NCBI GenBank assembly: GCA_016200445.1
Contig: JACQEQ010000182.1
Coordinates: 1-27,623, forward strand
Direction: 5' to 3'
Origin: Gammaproteobacteria bacterium
GTDB taxonomy: Bacteria; Pseudomonadota; Gammaproteobacteria; SG8-11
Length of the DNA stretch: 27,623 nt
A program made the translations under genes and the position numbers. The notes under the pieces were generated by a model, which made no database searches, was not told the DNA's origin, and saw only the letters and a program-made list of their open reading frames with translations. This document shows positions 12,733 to 21,822 of this stretch, piece by piece (positions within the stretch are counted from its first letter, which is position 1; the number at the start of each line of letters is the position of its first letter).

Positions 12733-13888
12733 CTACCCCGCCACCAACTTCGAGACCAGTTCGCTGCGGTTGCGCACCGCCAGGCGCGTTTGCAGTTTGC
12801 GCACGTGGTCGATGACGGTGTGCGCGCTGATGGCGAGTTGTGTGGCGATGGCGTCGTAGGATTCGCCGTGTACCAAGCGCACAGCGATCTGGGTTTGTTT
12901 GGGCGGCAGCGCGAGTTGTTCGCACTGGCGCAAGATTTTCAGGGCGAGCGGTTGGTAGTGGGTGAGGGTCACCAGGGTTGCGCCCGCACGCATGGAGTCA
13001 GCGGACGCATTGAGTCGTTGCATGTGAAACACGAACTGGCCGCAGGCGTTGTGAAGTTCGCCGCGTGTGGTGGTGTGGTCACACCCGGCCGTTGGTTGCG
13101 CTGCCCGCAGTTGTGCCCACAAGCTGTCGATGCTGCGTGCGGTGCGGGGCATGTCTACGGTGGCAAGACTCAATAAGCGCGCGGCGTGCGGGCAGGCGTG
13201 TAGCACGCGTCCGGCGTCATCCAGTAACAGCGTGCCGGTTTGCGAGGGCACGTAGAGGTTCGAAGGCGGTGTCGGCTGCGCATGCAATGCGGCTGCAAGT
13301 GCCGGAGCGAGACTTAACAGCACCGCTTGTTCGTGGGTTGAGAATACTGTGGCCGATGCGCTGCGAGACAACACAATGCAACCGATGAACTGGTGCGCGG
13401 CATACAGGCTTACAGTCAACGCACGGTGTTCAACGGTGTGCTGGACGAAGTGGGGATCGTGTGCGAACAGCGCGGCGCGCAGGGATGCATCCGCACCCGC
13501 CCGCACGGTGCAGGTGAGTTTGCCGGAGCCTGCGCACACCTGCACGCGTGGCCACCACAGACGCTTGGCCCTGCGTCTGTTTCGACAACGAAACGTGCTC
13601 GGCGGTGTCGGTGGCGACGCACGTTCCAGATGCATCGGAATTCCAAATGACGCTTGCCGCGAGTGCGGGAATTAGGTTACGTAACCCGGCAAATAATTCC
13701 GGCAGCAACATTGCTGGATCGAAGTTCAGCTGACACAGCAAACGCAGGCGTTCGAGCGCATGGCGATCCTGCGCCTTGCGCGTCTCCGGCGCGTGGTGGT
13801 GTTGCGGTGGTGATGATCTGCGCGGCGACGTATGCGGCGCGGATGCGGCTTGCATTACTGCATTTACAAATCCATCGGCCCCCGGCAT
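12733..13888 (-). pseudogene. LuxR-family regulator split by a frameshift
   Basis: Minus-strand gene of about 385 codons. From ATG at 13888 (GGGGGTC just upstream) one frame gives LNFDPAMLLPELFAGLRNLI PALAAS... SDASGTCVATDTAEHVSLSK. Near 13545-13590 the frame changes, and the second frame continues as VQVCAGSGKLTCTVRAGADA, a central GAF-like sensor region (SLYAAHQFIGCIVLS, GTLLLDDAGRVLHACP), and the C-terminal LuxR helix-turn-helix LALPPKQTQIAVRLVHGESY through SAHTVIDHVRKLQTRL to a TAG at 12735-12733. The total length is one base over a multiple of three, fitting a single +1 event or a sequencing error. The helix-turn-helix half might be expressed from an internal start. Signal and target genes unknown. 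Confidence 0.78.
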
Positions 13889-14323
13889 AAACGACCCCCG
13901 ATGCCCATTGCTCCATTCCGTCACACGCTTACACTTGCGTGTCCCCACTCGACGTTTCTACTACACAAACTAAAAAATCAAACCAACTTCGCCGTTGCGC
14001 GCAACGGCGAATTATCAGAACACAACTACGTGACAGTTTTTTGGGTTAAGCGAAGAGAACGAACGAAGAATAGAGTGGCGAGCGACAGAAGCCGGATGTA
14101 AAAATGTGTAGACGCCCCCGCGAATCTCCACTGCTACCCCCTTCACCTGCATTACTTCCGTGTTACGACCATGCATCTATTTCAACAAGGCCGTTCCGTT
14201 TTGGCTGCGTTGAGTGACTTAGAATTTATTGGGTAGCTGATTTCGAGTCAAGAATTTATTCTAGGTATTATTTACGCGCCTCGCACAATAGCCTTGCATT
14301 GCCTCAGACTAAAAGCGGCGCAT
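13889..14323. other. Intergenic region between trhO and the luxR-type gene
   Basis: 435 bases without a supported gene. It should hold the luxR-type promoter (minus strand) and the end of the trhO transcript. It contains a perfect 24-bp palindrome at 13988-14011. The section 14100-14300 is AT-richer and shows nothing assignable. Confidence 0.45.
13988..14011. promoter_or_regulatory. Perfect 24-bp palindrome upstream of luxR-type gene
   Basis: Arms TTCGCCGTTGCG and CGCAACGGCGAA meet without spacer. It lies 100 bp upstream of the luxR-type start and 313 bp past the trhO stop. On the minus strand it is followed after 10 nt by a run of T (TTTTTT), so it might serve as a poor terminator for trhO; an operator for the LuxR-type protein is the alternative. 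Confidence 0.4.
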
Positions 14324-15061
14324 TCAATAACTATCGACAATTGGCGCTTCAACCAACCCCTGACCCAGCGCCACGCGCTCGTCGAATACGAAACAACTGC
14401 CGCGCCATACGCTGTCCGCTGCAGGTATGTGTTCGAGGTATTTTAAGATTCCGCCTTGTAGGTGGTACACGTTTTTGAAACCCAGATCGAGCAGCAAGGC
14501 GCTGGCTTTTTCGCAGCGGATGCCACCGGTGCAATACATCGCGACGTTGCGTTGCGTCGCCGGGTCGAGCGTGCGGCGCACGTAGTCGGGAAATTGTCGA
14601 AACGTGGCGATGCGCGGGTCGACGGCGTGTTCGAATACGCCGAGCGCAGTCTCGTAGACGTTGCGGGTGTCGAGCACCAACATGTCTTCTTCCGCCAGCA
14701 GGCTATTCCACTGCGACGCGGGAACGTATTCACCGACGGCGCGAGCCGGGTCGACCCCATCGACGCCGAGCGTGACAATTTCTTTTTTCAAACGTACTTT
14801 CATGCGGCCAAACGGCGGTTCACGCGCCGCCGATGCCTTGTAGTGCACATCGGCCAGGCGCGGGTCGGCGCGTAAAAATGCCAACACCGCGTCGACGCCG
14901 CCACGCGTGCCGGCGATGGTCGCGTTAATACCTTCTGGCGCCAGCAAAATTGTGCCGATGACGCCGTGCACCTGACACACTTCGAGGAGCGGGGCACGCA
15001 ACTGTGCGCAGTCTTCTAACCGTATAAATTTATAGAATGTCAAAACCGTGTATTGAGACAT
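14324..15061 (-). CDS. trhO: tRNA uridine(34) hydroxylase TrhO (UPF0176, rhodanese family)
   Basis: 245 aa, the normal length for the short form. TrhO makes 5-hydroxyuridine at tRNA position 34, the first step towards cmo5U/mo5U, using oxygen. N-terminal ferredoxin-like part (SQYTVLTFYKFIRLEDCAQL, then GTILLAPEGINATIAGTRGG), then the rhodanese domain with LVLDTRNVYE near 129-137 and the active-site loop YCTGGIRCEKAS with Cys177 and Cys183. All conserved elements are present. ATG at 15061 gives the canonical start; the ribosome-binding site is weak. It is divergent from hppA, with 194 bp between the two start codons. Confidence 0.94.
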   Translation of the reverse strand: MSQYTVLTFYKFIRLEDCAQLRAPLLEVCQVHGVIGTILLAPEGINATIAGTRGGVDAVLAFLRADPRLADVHYKASAAREPPFGRMKVRLKKEIVTLGVDGVDPARAVGEYVPASQWNSLLAEEDMLVLDTRNVYETALGVFEHAVDPRIATFRQFPDYVRRTLDPATQRNVAMYCTGGIRCEKASALLLDLGFKNVYHLQGGILKYLEHIPAADSVWRGSCFVFDERVALGQGLVEAPIVDSY

Positions 15062-15255
15062 GACCTACACTCGTTCATAGCCAATATTTTTGTGAAGGTG
15101 GATTTTACCGAAGGCCCACTCGGAATGTGGACAATAATTTGTCGCACCAATCAATCGCGCGGATTCGGGTATAGGAAAACCTCAATAGATATGTGCGGAA
15201 GACCGCGCCAGACTCGATATTGCAATTTCGTTACAAGCTAAAAAGGAGAATATTC

Positions 15256-17280
15256 ATGTCTGCTGGACTCGTGTTTGCTCTTGCATGCTCCATTGTTGCG
15301 CTGCTGTATGGCATCGTTTCCACGTATTCGGTGATGTCCTTACCGGATGGGAATGACCGCATGCGGCAAATCGCCCGTGCGATTCAGGATGGCGCATCCG
15401 CCTATCTGCACCGGCAATACACCACCATCGGCATGGTCGGTGTTTTATTATTCGTGGTGATATTTTTCGCGCTGGGGAAACTCACCGCAGCGGGCTTTGC
15501 GCTGGGTGCGGTGTTATCGGGTGCTGCCGGTTATATCGGCATGACTGTGTCGGTGCGTGCCAATGTGCGCACTGCGGAAGCGTCGCGCGGCGGGCTCGAC
15601 GCCGGGTTGAGCGTCTCGTTTCGTGCCGGCGCAATCACCGGCATGCTGGTGGTTGGCTTGGGGCTACTGGGTGTGGCGGGGTTTTACGCGCTGTTGTCCG
15701 CGCTCGGCGGCACCGCGAGCACACCGGATCTTGCTCCGCTGGTCGGGTTCGCGTTCGGCGGTTCGCTGATTTCCATCTTCGCGCGCTTGGGCGGCGGCAT
15801 TTTCACCAAGGGTGCGGATGTCGGCGCCGACCTGGTGGGAAAAGTCGAGGCCGGCATCCCGGAAGACGATCCGCGCAACCCGGCGGTGATTGCCGACAAT
15901 GTGGGCGATAACGTGGGCGACTGTGCCGGTATGGCAGCGGACTTGTTCGAAACCTACGCAGTGACCATCATCGCGGCGATGATTTTGGGCGTGTCGATGT
16001 TTCCGCAGCATGCGACCGAAGCCGCGTTATATCCGTTAGTGCTCGGCGGCGTATCGGTGCTGGCCTGCGTGCTGGGAACATTTTTTGTCAAGATCGGTGC
16101 CGATCGCAAAGTAATGAATGCACTGTATCGCGGCGTGATCGGGGCGGCGATGCTGTCCGCCATCGCATTTTATCCGGCCACGACCTGGATCATGGGTGGC
16201 GTGCCCGACATTAACATTATCGCTCTGTATAGCGCAGCCCTGGTAGGGCTGGCGGTCACCGCACTGCTCATTGTCATCACCGAGTACTACACCGCCACCG
16301 AATGCCGGCCGGTACGCGCCGTGGCGGAAGCCTGTGCCACGGGACACGCGACCAACATCATCGCTGGATTGGCGTTATCAATGCGTTCAACGGCGGCGCC
16401 GGTGCTGGTGGTGTGTGCGGGAATCTACATCGCATTTCACTTCGCTGGCTTGTATGGCATCGCTGTCGCAGCCACCTCGATGTTGTCGATGACCGGCATC
16501 ATCGTCGCACTCGACGCCTACGGCCCGGTGACCGACAACGCTGGCGGCATTGCGGAAATGTCAAACCTGGAACCCGCAGTGCGCGAAACCACAGACACCT
16601 TGGACGCGGTCGGCAATACCACCAAGGCCGTCACTAAAGGCTACGCGATTGGCTCGGCAGGTCTCGCGGCGCTGGTGCTGTTTGCCGATTACACGCGCGA
16701 GCTGAACCACCATTTGAATCAGACGACCAGCTTCGATCTTTCCAACCCCAACGTCATCATCGGCCTGTTCATCGGTGGTTTGGTACCGTATTTCTTCGGT
16801 GCGATGGCGCTGGAATCGGTCGGGCGTGCGGCGCAATCGGTGGTTGTCGAGGTGCGGCGCCAGTTCCGTGAAATTCCCGGCATCATGACCGGCGAACAGG
16901 CGCCCGATTATTCCACTGCCGTGGATATGTTGACGCGTGCGGCCATCAAAGAAATGGTGCTGCCCGCGATGTTGCCGGTGTTGACACCCTTACTGGTCGG
17001 GATTGTGCTCGGCCCGCAAGCGCTGGGCGGCCTGTTGGTCGGCTCCATCGTCACCGGCTTGTTCGTCGCGATCTCGATGACTACCGGCGGCGGCGCGTGG
17101 GACAACGCCAAAAAGTACATTGAAATCGGCAATCACGGCGGCAAGGGTTCCGAAGCACACAAAGCGGCAATTACCGGCGATACCGTCGGCGACCCCTATA
17201 AGGACACGGCGGGCCCGGCGATTAACCCGTTGATCAAAATCATGAACATCGTTGCGTTGATGATTGTGCCGTTGCTTTAG
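15256..17280 (+). CDS. hppA: Membrane-bound H+-translocating pyrophosphatase, K+-independent type
   Basis: Integral membrane pump (674 aa, about 16 hydrophobic segments) that couples hydrolysis of PPi to proton export. ATG at 15256 with AGGAGA seven bases upstream fits family N-termini (MSAGLVFALACSIVALLYG); an ATG 63 nt earlier is unlikely. The substrate-binding loop GADVGADLVGKVE is at 186-198, followed by the acidic DNVGDNVGDCAG (214-225), and the C-terminal GDTVGDPYKDTAGPAINP is intact. In GNTTKAVTKG the residue after GNTT is Lys457; Lys there marks the K+-independent class, while Ala marks K+-dependent enzymes. Monocistronic: a terminator follows 10 nt after the stop. Confidence 0.96.
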   Translation: MSAGLVFALACSIVALLYGIVSTYSVMSLPDGNDRMRQIARAIQDGASAYLHRQYTTIGMVGVLLFVVIFFALGKLTAAGFALGAVLSGAAGYIGMTVSVRANVRTAEASRGGLDAGLSVSFRAGAITGMLVVGLGLLGVAGFYALLSALGGTASTPDLAPLVGFAFGGSLISIFARLGGGIFTKGADVGADLVGKVEAGIPEDDPRNPAVIADNVGDNVGDCAGMAADLFETYAVTIIAAMILGVSMFPQHATEAALYPLVLGGVSVLACVLGTFFVKIGADRKVMNALYRGVIGAAMLSAIAFYPATTWIMGGVPDINIIALYSAALVGLAVTALLIVITEYYTATECRPVRAVAEACATGHATNIIAGLALSMRSTAAPVLVVCAGIYIAFHFAGLYGIAVAATSMLSMTGIIVALDAYGPVTDNAGGIAEMSNLEPAVRETTDTLDAVGNTTKAVTKGYAIGSAGLAALVLFADYTRELNHHLNQTTSFDLSNPNVIIGLFIGGLVPYFFGAMALESVGRAAQSVVVEVRRQFREIPGIMTGEQAPDYSTAVDMLTRAAIKEMVLPAMLPVLTPLLVGIVLGPQALGGLLVGSIVTGLFVAISMTTGGGAWDNAKKYIEIGNHGGKGSEAHKAAITGDTVGDPYKDTAGPAINPLIKIMNIVALMIVPLL

Positions 17281-17289
17281 CCAATAATT

Positions 17290-17318
17290 CGTCCCTCCTC
17301 GACGAGGAGGGACGTTTT
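17290..17318 (+). terminator. Intrinsic terminator of hppA
   Basis: GTCCCTCCTCG, one A, CGAGGAGGGAC, then GTTTT at 17314-17318. An 11-bp GC-rich stem with a short U-run. Only 6 bases separate it from the stop of the converging FN3-LRR gene. Confidence 0.88.
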
Positions 17319-17323
17319 AGGAA

Positions 17324-20300
17324 CTACGGATTAACGCAATTCTCGCCGTCCACCGTGATGTCAACGTTCGTCACGATGCCGTCTAAATCCACCGGGGGTG
17401 AATGCAGGCGATCGAGCAAGCTTGCTGCCTCTGCACACGATAGAGCGTTATTTCCACCCACTTGCAACAAGCGCGCGTTTTTCAGCGCGACCAGTGCCGC
17501 GACGTGGCCTACGCCTTGACCGCCTAATTCATTGCCGGATATATCCAGCTCGACCAGGTTGGTTAATGCGGCAAGCGGTGCGGCATCGACAATGTGATTA
17601 CCCCCCAAGTACAAGCGCGCGAGGTTCGACAAGCTCACAAGTGGCTGTACGTTGACAATTTCGCTGTTGTACACCGACAGATAGACCAGGTTCGTTAAGC
17701 GCGCCAGCGGCGACACATCGCTGACCTTGGTATCATTGAGATACAAACTGGTCACAGCCGTGAGCCCCGACAACATGCCGACATCGCGGATTGGGTTACC
17801 GCTGAGCGATAGATAATTCAGCTTGGCAAGCGCGGCCAGCGGTTTGATGTTGCTGATCTGATTGGCATCCAAGGCGAGATAACCTAAGCCGGTGAGCGAT
17901 CCGAGTTTGCTCACATCGGTGATGTTATTGCTACGTAGGGACAGGTTAGTGACATTTTCCAACCATTCCAGGCCGGTCAAATTACTGATGCCTAATTCGT
18001 TACACACCAGAATGCCGGTCACTTCGTCGCCGTAAATCCAATTGTTAATCGCCGCTTCGCCGTCGATGCATTGTTGCAACGCAGCATCGGGGAACAATCC
18101 CGAGAGCCGTTGATTATGCGGCGTGGCCACACGCTGCTCGGACGGATAGCCTTCGCCGCCGGCATTCACAGCCGCCACTTTGTAGGCATATTTGGTGTTA
18201 TTGGTTAAGCCTTTGAACACATATGGCGCGACCGCGTTAGTGACTTTATTAAATGTCGTGCCCGTACCCGCCGCAAGTTTCCAATAAACGGTGTACGACT
18301 CCGCCCCCTGCACCGGTGCCCAACCCAGCGTGATACTCTTGTCGCTGCCATTGGCGACATTGATGACTGGAGCATCGGGTGCCAGCGTCAACGCGACCTC
18401 GGGCGACAGCTCGCCTTCACCGCCCTGATTACTCGCCGCGATACGGTAAAAATATTTTGCACCGTTGATGATATTAGAGTGCAGTAACGTTGCGGCGCTG
18501 GTTTTCAGCTGTCCATCCTTGGTGGTGACGTTACCGCTGGTATTCCAGTAAATATGGTATTCCGTCGCACCGCTCGCGGTTTTCCACGCCAAACTAATTT
18601 GTTTGTCGCCGCCCTTCAGATTAGTCAGCGCGGTCGCGTCCGGCGCCAGCGTCACGGACAATTCCTGCCCCAGCGCCTCACCGCCGCTATTCACGGCGGC
18701 GATACGATAATCATATGTCATGCCCCGCACCAAGTCAGGCTGTAGCAGCTTCGCATCGATACTGGTCAGTTTTTCATCCTTGGTCGTGACCTTGCCTGTG
18801 GTATTCCAGTACACCCGGTATCCGGTTGCGCCGAACACCGGTGTCCAGCTCAAGCTCACCGCCCGATCATTGCCTTGCGCGGTTTGCAGCACTGGCGCAT
18901 CCGGCGCGAGCGTGACGCTGAACTCCGGCGATAGCGCACTGGCACCGGCGGCGTTGCGCGCACTGATCCGGTAGTAATAAGTACCACCATTCTCCAAGCC
19001 TAAGTGCGGCAATGGCGCCTTGAGCGCGTCTAGTTTTGCATCTCGTTCGGTTACGCTGCCCTTGGCATTCCAATACACCGTGTAGCTGGTCGCGCCCGGC
19101 ATCGCATTCCACAACAGCGTCGCTTGCTTATCGGCAGCGCTGGCGCTGCCGGCCGGTGGAACATCGGGAATGAGCGTGACCTGCACCGGCGGTGCGGATG
19201 TCTCACCACCGGCATTAGCTGCGGTAATTTGATAGGTATAGGTCAGCCCGTTCGCAAGCTCTTTATGGACGAACGGCGATGTGGCTGCAGAGATTTTTTG
19301 ATCCTTGCTGATCACAGCCCCGACCGAGCTCCAATAAATGTTGTAGGCAACGGCACCGGCCACCTTCTCCCAGCTCAGCGTGATTTGTTTGTCGCCGCCC
19401 AGCGGCGCTGCAACCACCGGCGCATCCGGCGCCAACGTGACTTTGGTTTCTGTCGACATCGGGCTCTCGCCGCCCGCATTGAGCGCCGCAATGCGGTAAA
19501 AATACACTCCGCCGTTTGCCAACCCGGTGTGCACCACGCTGGACGCACTCACTTCCAAATACGCGTCTTTACCTGTGACATCGCCCTTGCTGTTCCAATA
19601 AATGCGATACGCAACCGCACCGTTCACCGCTGGCCAGCTGAGGGTGATTTGTTTGTCGCCGCCCAACACGACCGGCACGCCCGGCGTATCCGGTAGCAAG
19701 GTCGCTTGCAGCGGCGCCGATGCAGCTTCGCCGCCTTCGTTGACGGCGGTGACCAAATAATAATAGGTATCGCCTTTGCGCAATTGCTCGTGCACGAACG
19801 GCGGTGTGACTCCGGCCAATTTGCTATCGCGCGCCGACACGTTGCCGGTCGTGTTCCAATACACATGATAAGCAGAGGCGCCTTCGGATGGGTTCCAACG
19901 CAGCGTGACTTGCCGTTCGCCGATGGCTGCGATTTCAGCGCGCGGCGCATCGGGCGCCAGCGTAATTGCAACCTGCGCCGCCAGCTCGCTTTCGCCGCCG
20001 TCGTTTTGCGCCGAAACGCGGTAGTAATATTTTCCGCCGTTGCGCAATGCTTCGTGCGTCCACTGAATGTCTTTGGTCGTGACTTTTTCATCGCGGGCGG
20101 TGACGTTGCCGGTGGTATTCCAATACACGGTATAAAGCGTGCTCGACGGCACCGCGTTCCAATGCAGGGTCACGCGCTTATCCGCACCTTGCGGCGCAGC
20201 AACGACGGGCGTGTCCGGCGGCATGACCACGTGCACCTCGGGCGACAATGCGCTTTCGCCGCCGATATTTTTCGCAGCCAAGCGGTAATAGTAAGTCACC

Positions 20301-21616
20301 CCGTTACTCAGATCCGTATGCACCCACGGAAATGTCACGCTGGTGACCTTATTGTCAGTCAAGCCGACGTTGCCACGTGTATTCCAATACAAGGTATAGG
20401 TCTGCGCACCGACGACGGGCGCCCACTGCAAGGTGATTTGCCGCGTGGCCTTGTCGGCTTTATTGATGACCGGAACTGCCGGGCGCAACGCGGCCGCAAC
20501 CTCGGCCGACAAGGTTTCGCCGCCGGCGTTGGCTGCCGCCACACGATAGTAATAAGTCTCGCCCGGCTGGAGATCACGCGGCGTGAACGGGGAGGCCGCA
20601 TCGGCAACCTTGTGCGAGGCGCTCGTAATACCAGGGCGCGTGTCCCAATACACCTGATAACTACTGGCACCGCTGACCGCAGACCAGTCCAAAAATACAT
20701 GCTCGCTGTCGTTGCGTACTTGCAGCACTGGCGCGAGCGGCGGGAACGTCACACTAATTTCCGGCGACAACTCGCTTTCGCCAGCAAGATTCAGCGCACT
20801 CAATCGATAGTAATAGGTGGCCCCGCGTGCCAAACCAGTGTGAATAAATGCCGACGAGACATACTCGATTTTTTTGTCGCTCTTGCTCACGCCGCCGGTC
20901 GTATTCCAATACAAATGGTACGACTCGGCGGCAGCCACCAACGGCCAGGCCAACGTCGCTTCGCCTTCCCCGGCGGTGACCGATGCAATCACCGGTGCCG
21001 CACTGGTTAGCTGCACCGACATCTCGCGCGACAAGTCGCCTTCTCCGCCGTCGTTTTGCGCAGCGATGCGATAAAAATAGCGCGCGCCCGGGCGCAGATT
21101 TTGATGGATGTACGACGCTTGCGAGGCCGTGATCGCCGCGTCGCCGGTCGTGACTTTGCCGGTGGTATTCCAGTAAATGCGGTAGTGCTGCGCCCCGGAT
21201 ACCGCCTCCCATTGCAGCGATACCGCCTGCGCAGTTGCCTGCACATCCACATTCTGCGGACGCCCCGGTGCCAGCGTTACCGTTGCGGTAAAACCGGTTT
21301 CGCGTTCGCCCCCGGCGTAACCGGCATTGAGCCGGTATTGATAGGTTGCGCCGGACGCCAAACGCTCATGCACAAACGGGGACGTGACGTTGACAATTTT
21401 GTTAATGCCGCTGCCATTCGCACCGATGCGTTGCCAATAAAGGTTGTACCACACCGCATCGGCGACACGCGGCCACGTCAGCGTCACATTTTGTTTACCG
21501 GCTTTGGCTGTCATGCCTTCCACGGCGGCCACCGCATCGGGCGCAACTTCGCCATGCGCGAGCCGCACCAGCATGCACAAGGCCACAGCCCACCACCGAA
21601 GTTGGAACGCTCGCAT
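17324..21616 (-). CDS. Giant secreted protein: 13 FN3 repeats followed by internalin-like LRR domain
   Basis: About 1430 aa from ATG at 21616 (AGGG 5 nt upstream; the frame is open further but upstream codons are not credible). Signal peptide WWAVALCMLVRLAHG. Then 13 FN3 modules of about 88 residues (roughly 21526 down to 18115), each built on the pattern ITLSWxxVxGAxxY-x-YWNTTGNV, an HxxL turn, NGxTYYYRIAAxNxGGES, and VTLAPDAPV at the junction. Linker with CIDG...LVCNELG, then about eight 22-residue leucine-rich repeats (LSLRSNNITDVSKLGSL, LALDANQISNIKPLAAL, LYLNDTKVSDVSPLARL). A short C-terminal cap with Cys pairs follows (LSCAEAASLLDRL, DGENCVNP). No membrane anchor, sortase or type I secretion signal was seen. 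Likely extracellular adhesion or binding protein; ligand unknown. Confidence 0.88.
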   Translation of the reverse strand: MRAFQLRWWAVALCMLVRLAHGEVAPDAVAAVEGMTAKAGKQNVTLTWPRVADAVWYNLYWQRIGANGSGINKIVNVTSPFVHERLASGATYQYRLNAGYAGGERETGFTATVTLAPGRPQNVDVQATAQAVSLQWEAVSGAQHYRIYWNTTGKVTTGDAAITASQASYIHQNLRPGARYFYRIAAQNDGGEGDLSREMSVQLTSAAPVIASVTAGEGEATLAWPLVAAAESYHLYWNTTGGVSKSDKKIEYVSSAFIHTGLARGATYYYRLSALNLAGESELSPEISVTFPPLAPVLQVRNDSEHVFLDWSAVSGASSYQVYWDTRPGITSASHKVADAASPFTPRDLQPGETYYYRVAAANAGGETLSAEVAAALRPAVPVINKADKATRQITLQWAPVVGAQTYTLYWNTRGNVGLTDNKVTSVTFPWVHTDLSNGVTYYYRLAAKNIGGESALSPEVHVVMPPDTPVVAAPQGADKRVTLHWNAVPSSTLYTVYWNTTGNVTARDEKVTTKDIQWTHEALRNGGKYYYRVSAQNDGGESELAAQVAITLAPDAPRAEIAAIGERQVTLRWNPSEGASAYHVYWNTTGNVSARDSKLAGVTPPFVHEQLRKGDTYYYLVTAVNEGGEAASAPLQATLLPDTPGVPVVLGGDKQITLSWPAVNGAVAYRIYWNSKGDVTGKDAYLEVSASSVVHTGLANGGVYFYRIAALNAGGESPMSTETKVTLAPDAPVVAAPLGGDKQITLSWEKVAGAVAYNIYWSSVGAVISKDQKISAATSPFVHKELANGLTYTYQITAANAGGETSAPPVQVTLIPDVPPAGSASAADKQATLLWNAMPGATSYTVYWNAKGSVTERDAKLDALKAPLPHLGLENGGTYYYRISARNAAGASALSPEFSVTLAPDAPVLQTAQGNDRAVSLSWTPVFGATGYRVYWNTTGKVTTKDEKLTSIDAKLLQPDLVRGMTYDYRIAAVNSGGEALGQELSVTLAPDATALTNLKGGDKQISLAWKTASGATEYHIYWNTSGNVTTKDGQLKTSAATLLHSNIINGAKYFYRIAASNQGGEGELSPEVALTLAPDAPVINVANGSDKSITLGWAPVQGAESYTVYWKLAAGTGTTFNKVTNAVAPYVFKGLTNNTKYAYKVAAVNAGGEGYPSEQRVATPHNQRLSGLFPDAALQQCIDGEAAINNWIYGDEVTGILVCNELGISNLTGLEWLENVTNLSLRSNNITDVSKLGSLTGLGYLALDANQISNIKPLAALAKLNYLSLSGNPIRDVGMLSGLTAVTSLYLNDTKVSDVSPLARLTNLVYLSVYNSEIVNVQPLVSLSNLARLYLGGNHIVDAAPLAALTNLVELDISGNELGGQGVGHVAALVALKNARLLQVGGNNALSCAEAASLLDRLHSPPVDLDGIVTNVDITVDGENCVNP
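18115..21526 (-). repeat. Thirteen tandem FN3-coding repeats (about 264 bp unit)
   Basis: Each unit encodes one FN3 domain. The recurrent DNA segment for YWNTTGNV (plus-strand CCGGTGGTATTCCAATAC-like) is found in nearly every unit, e.g. near 18536, 18797, 19846, 20110, 20896 and 21158. Domains 8, 9 and 12 share the string GGDKQI; domains 1, 4 and 13 are most diverged. This is the kind of region where copy number changes by recombination and where short-read assemblies collapse. Confidence 0.85.
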
Positions 21617-21822
21617 CATTTCCCTGAATTGAAGTGCTGAAAAGTTAAGTGCGCCGCGCGCACTGGACAATGCGATCGCGTCAAAGCATAGCGCATAGTA
21701 CGTCGCGATCCCAAGTTCGGGCGTGATGGAATTCACGCGCGCCGTCACTACCAACGGCACAGCGTCGTACACATTGCATTGGCTCGTGACGCGGGTCATG
21801 CTCTACGAAACACGAACCGCCT

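Noticed and set aside
13430..13888. Two separate genes in place of one frameshifted luxR
   Set aside because: The upstream frame breaks off where the downstream frame begins to make sense, and together they give one regulator of normal size.
15062..15255. Riboswitch or structured leader in front of hppA
   Set aside because: No conserved riboswitch core or strong stem was recognised; only an ordinary leader with a good ribosome-binding site.
19124..21010. Long plus-strand open frames opposite the FN3 repeats (190 and 434 codons)
   Set aside because: They are antisense shadows of the repeated FN3 coding sequence; their periodic Arg/Gly-rich content follows the repeat unit and there is no ribosome-binding site.
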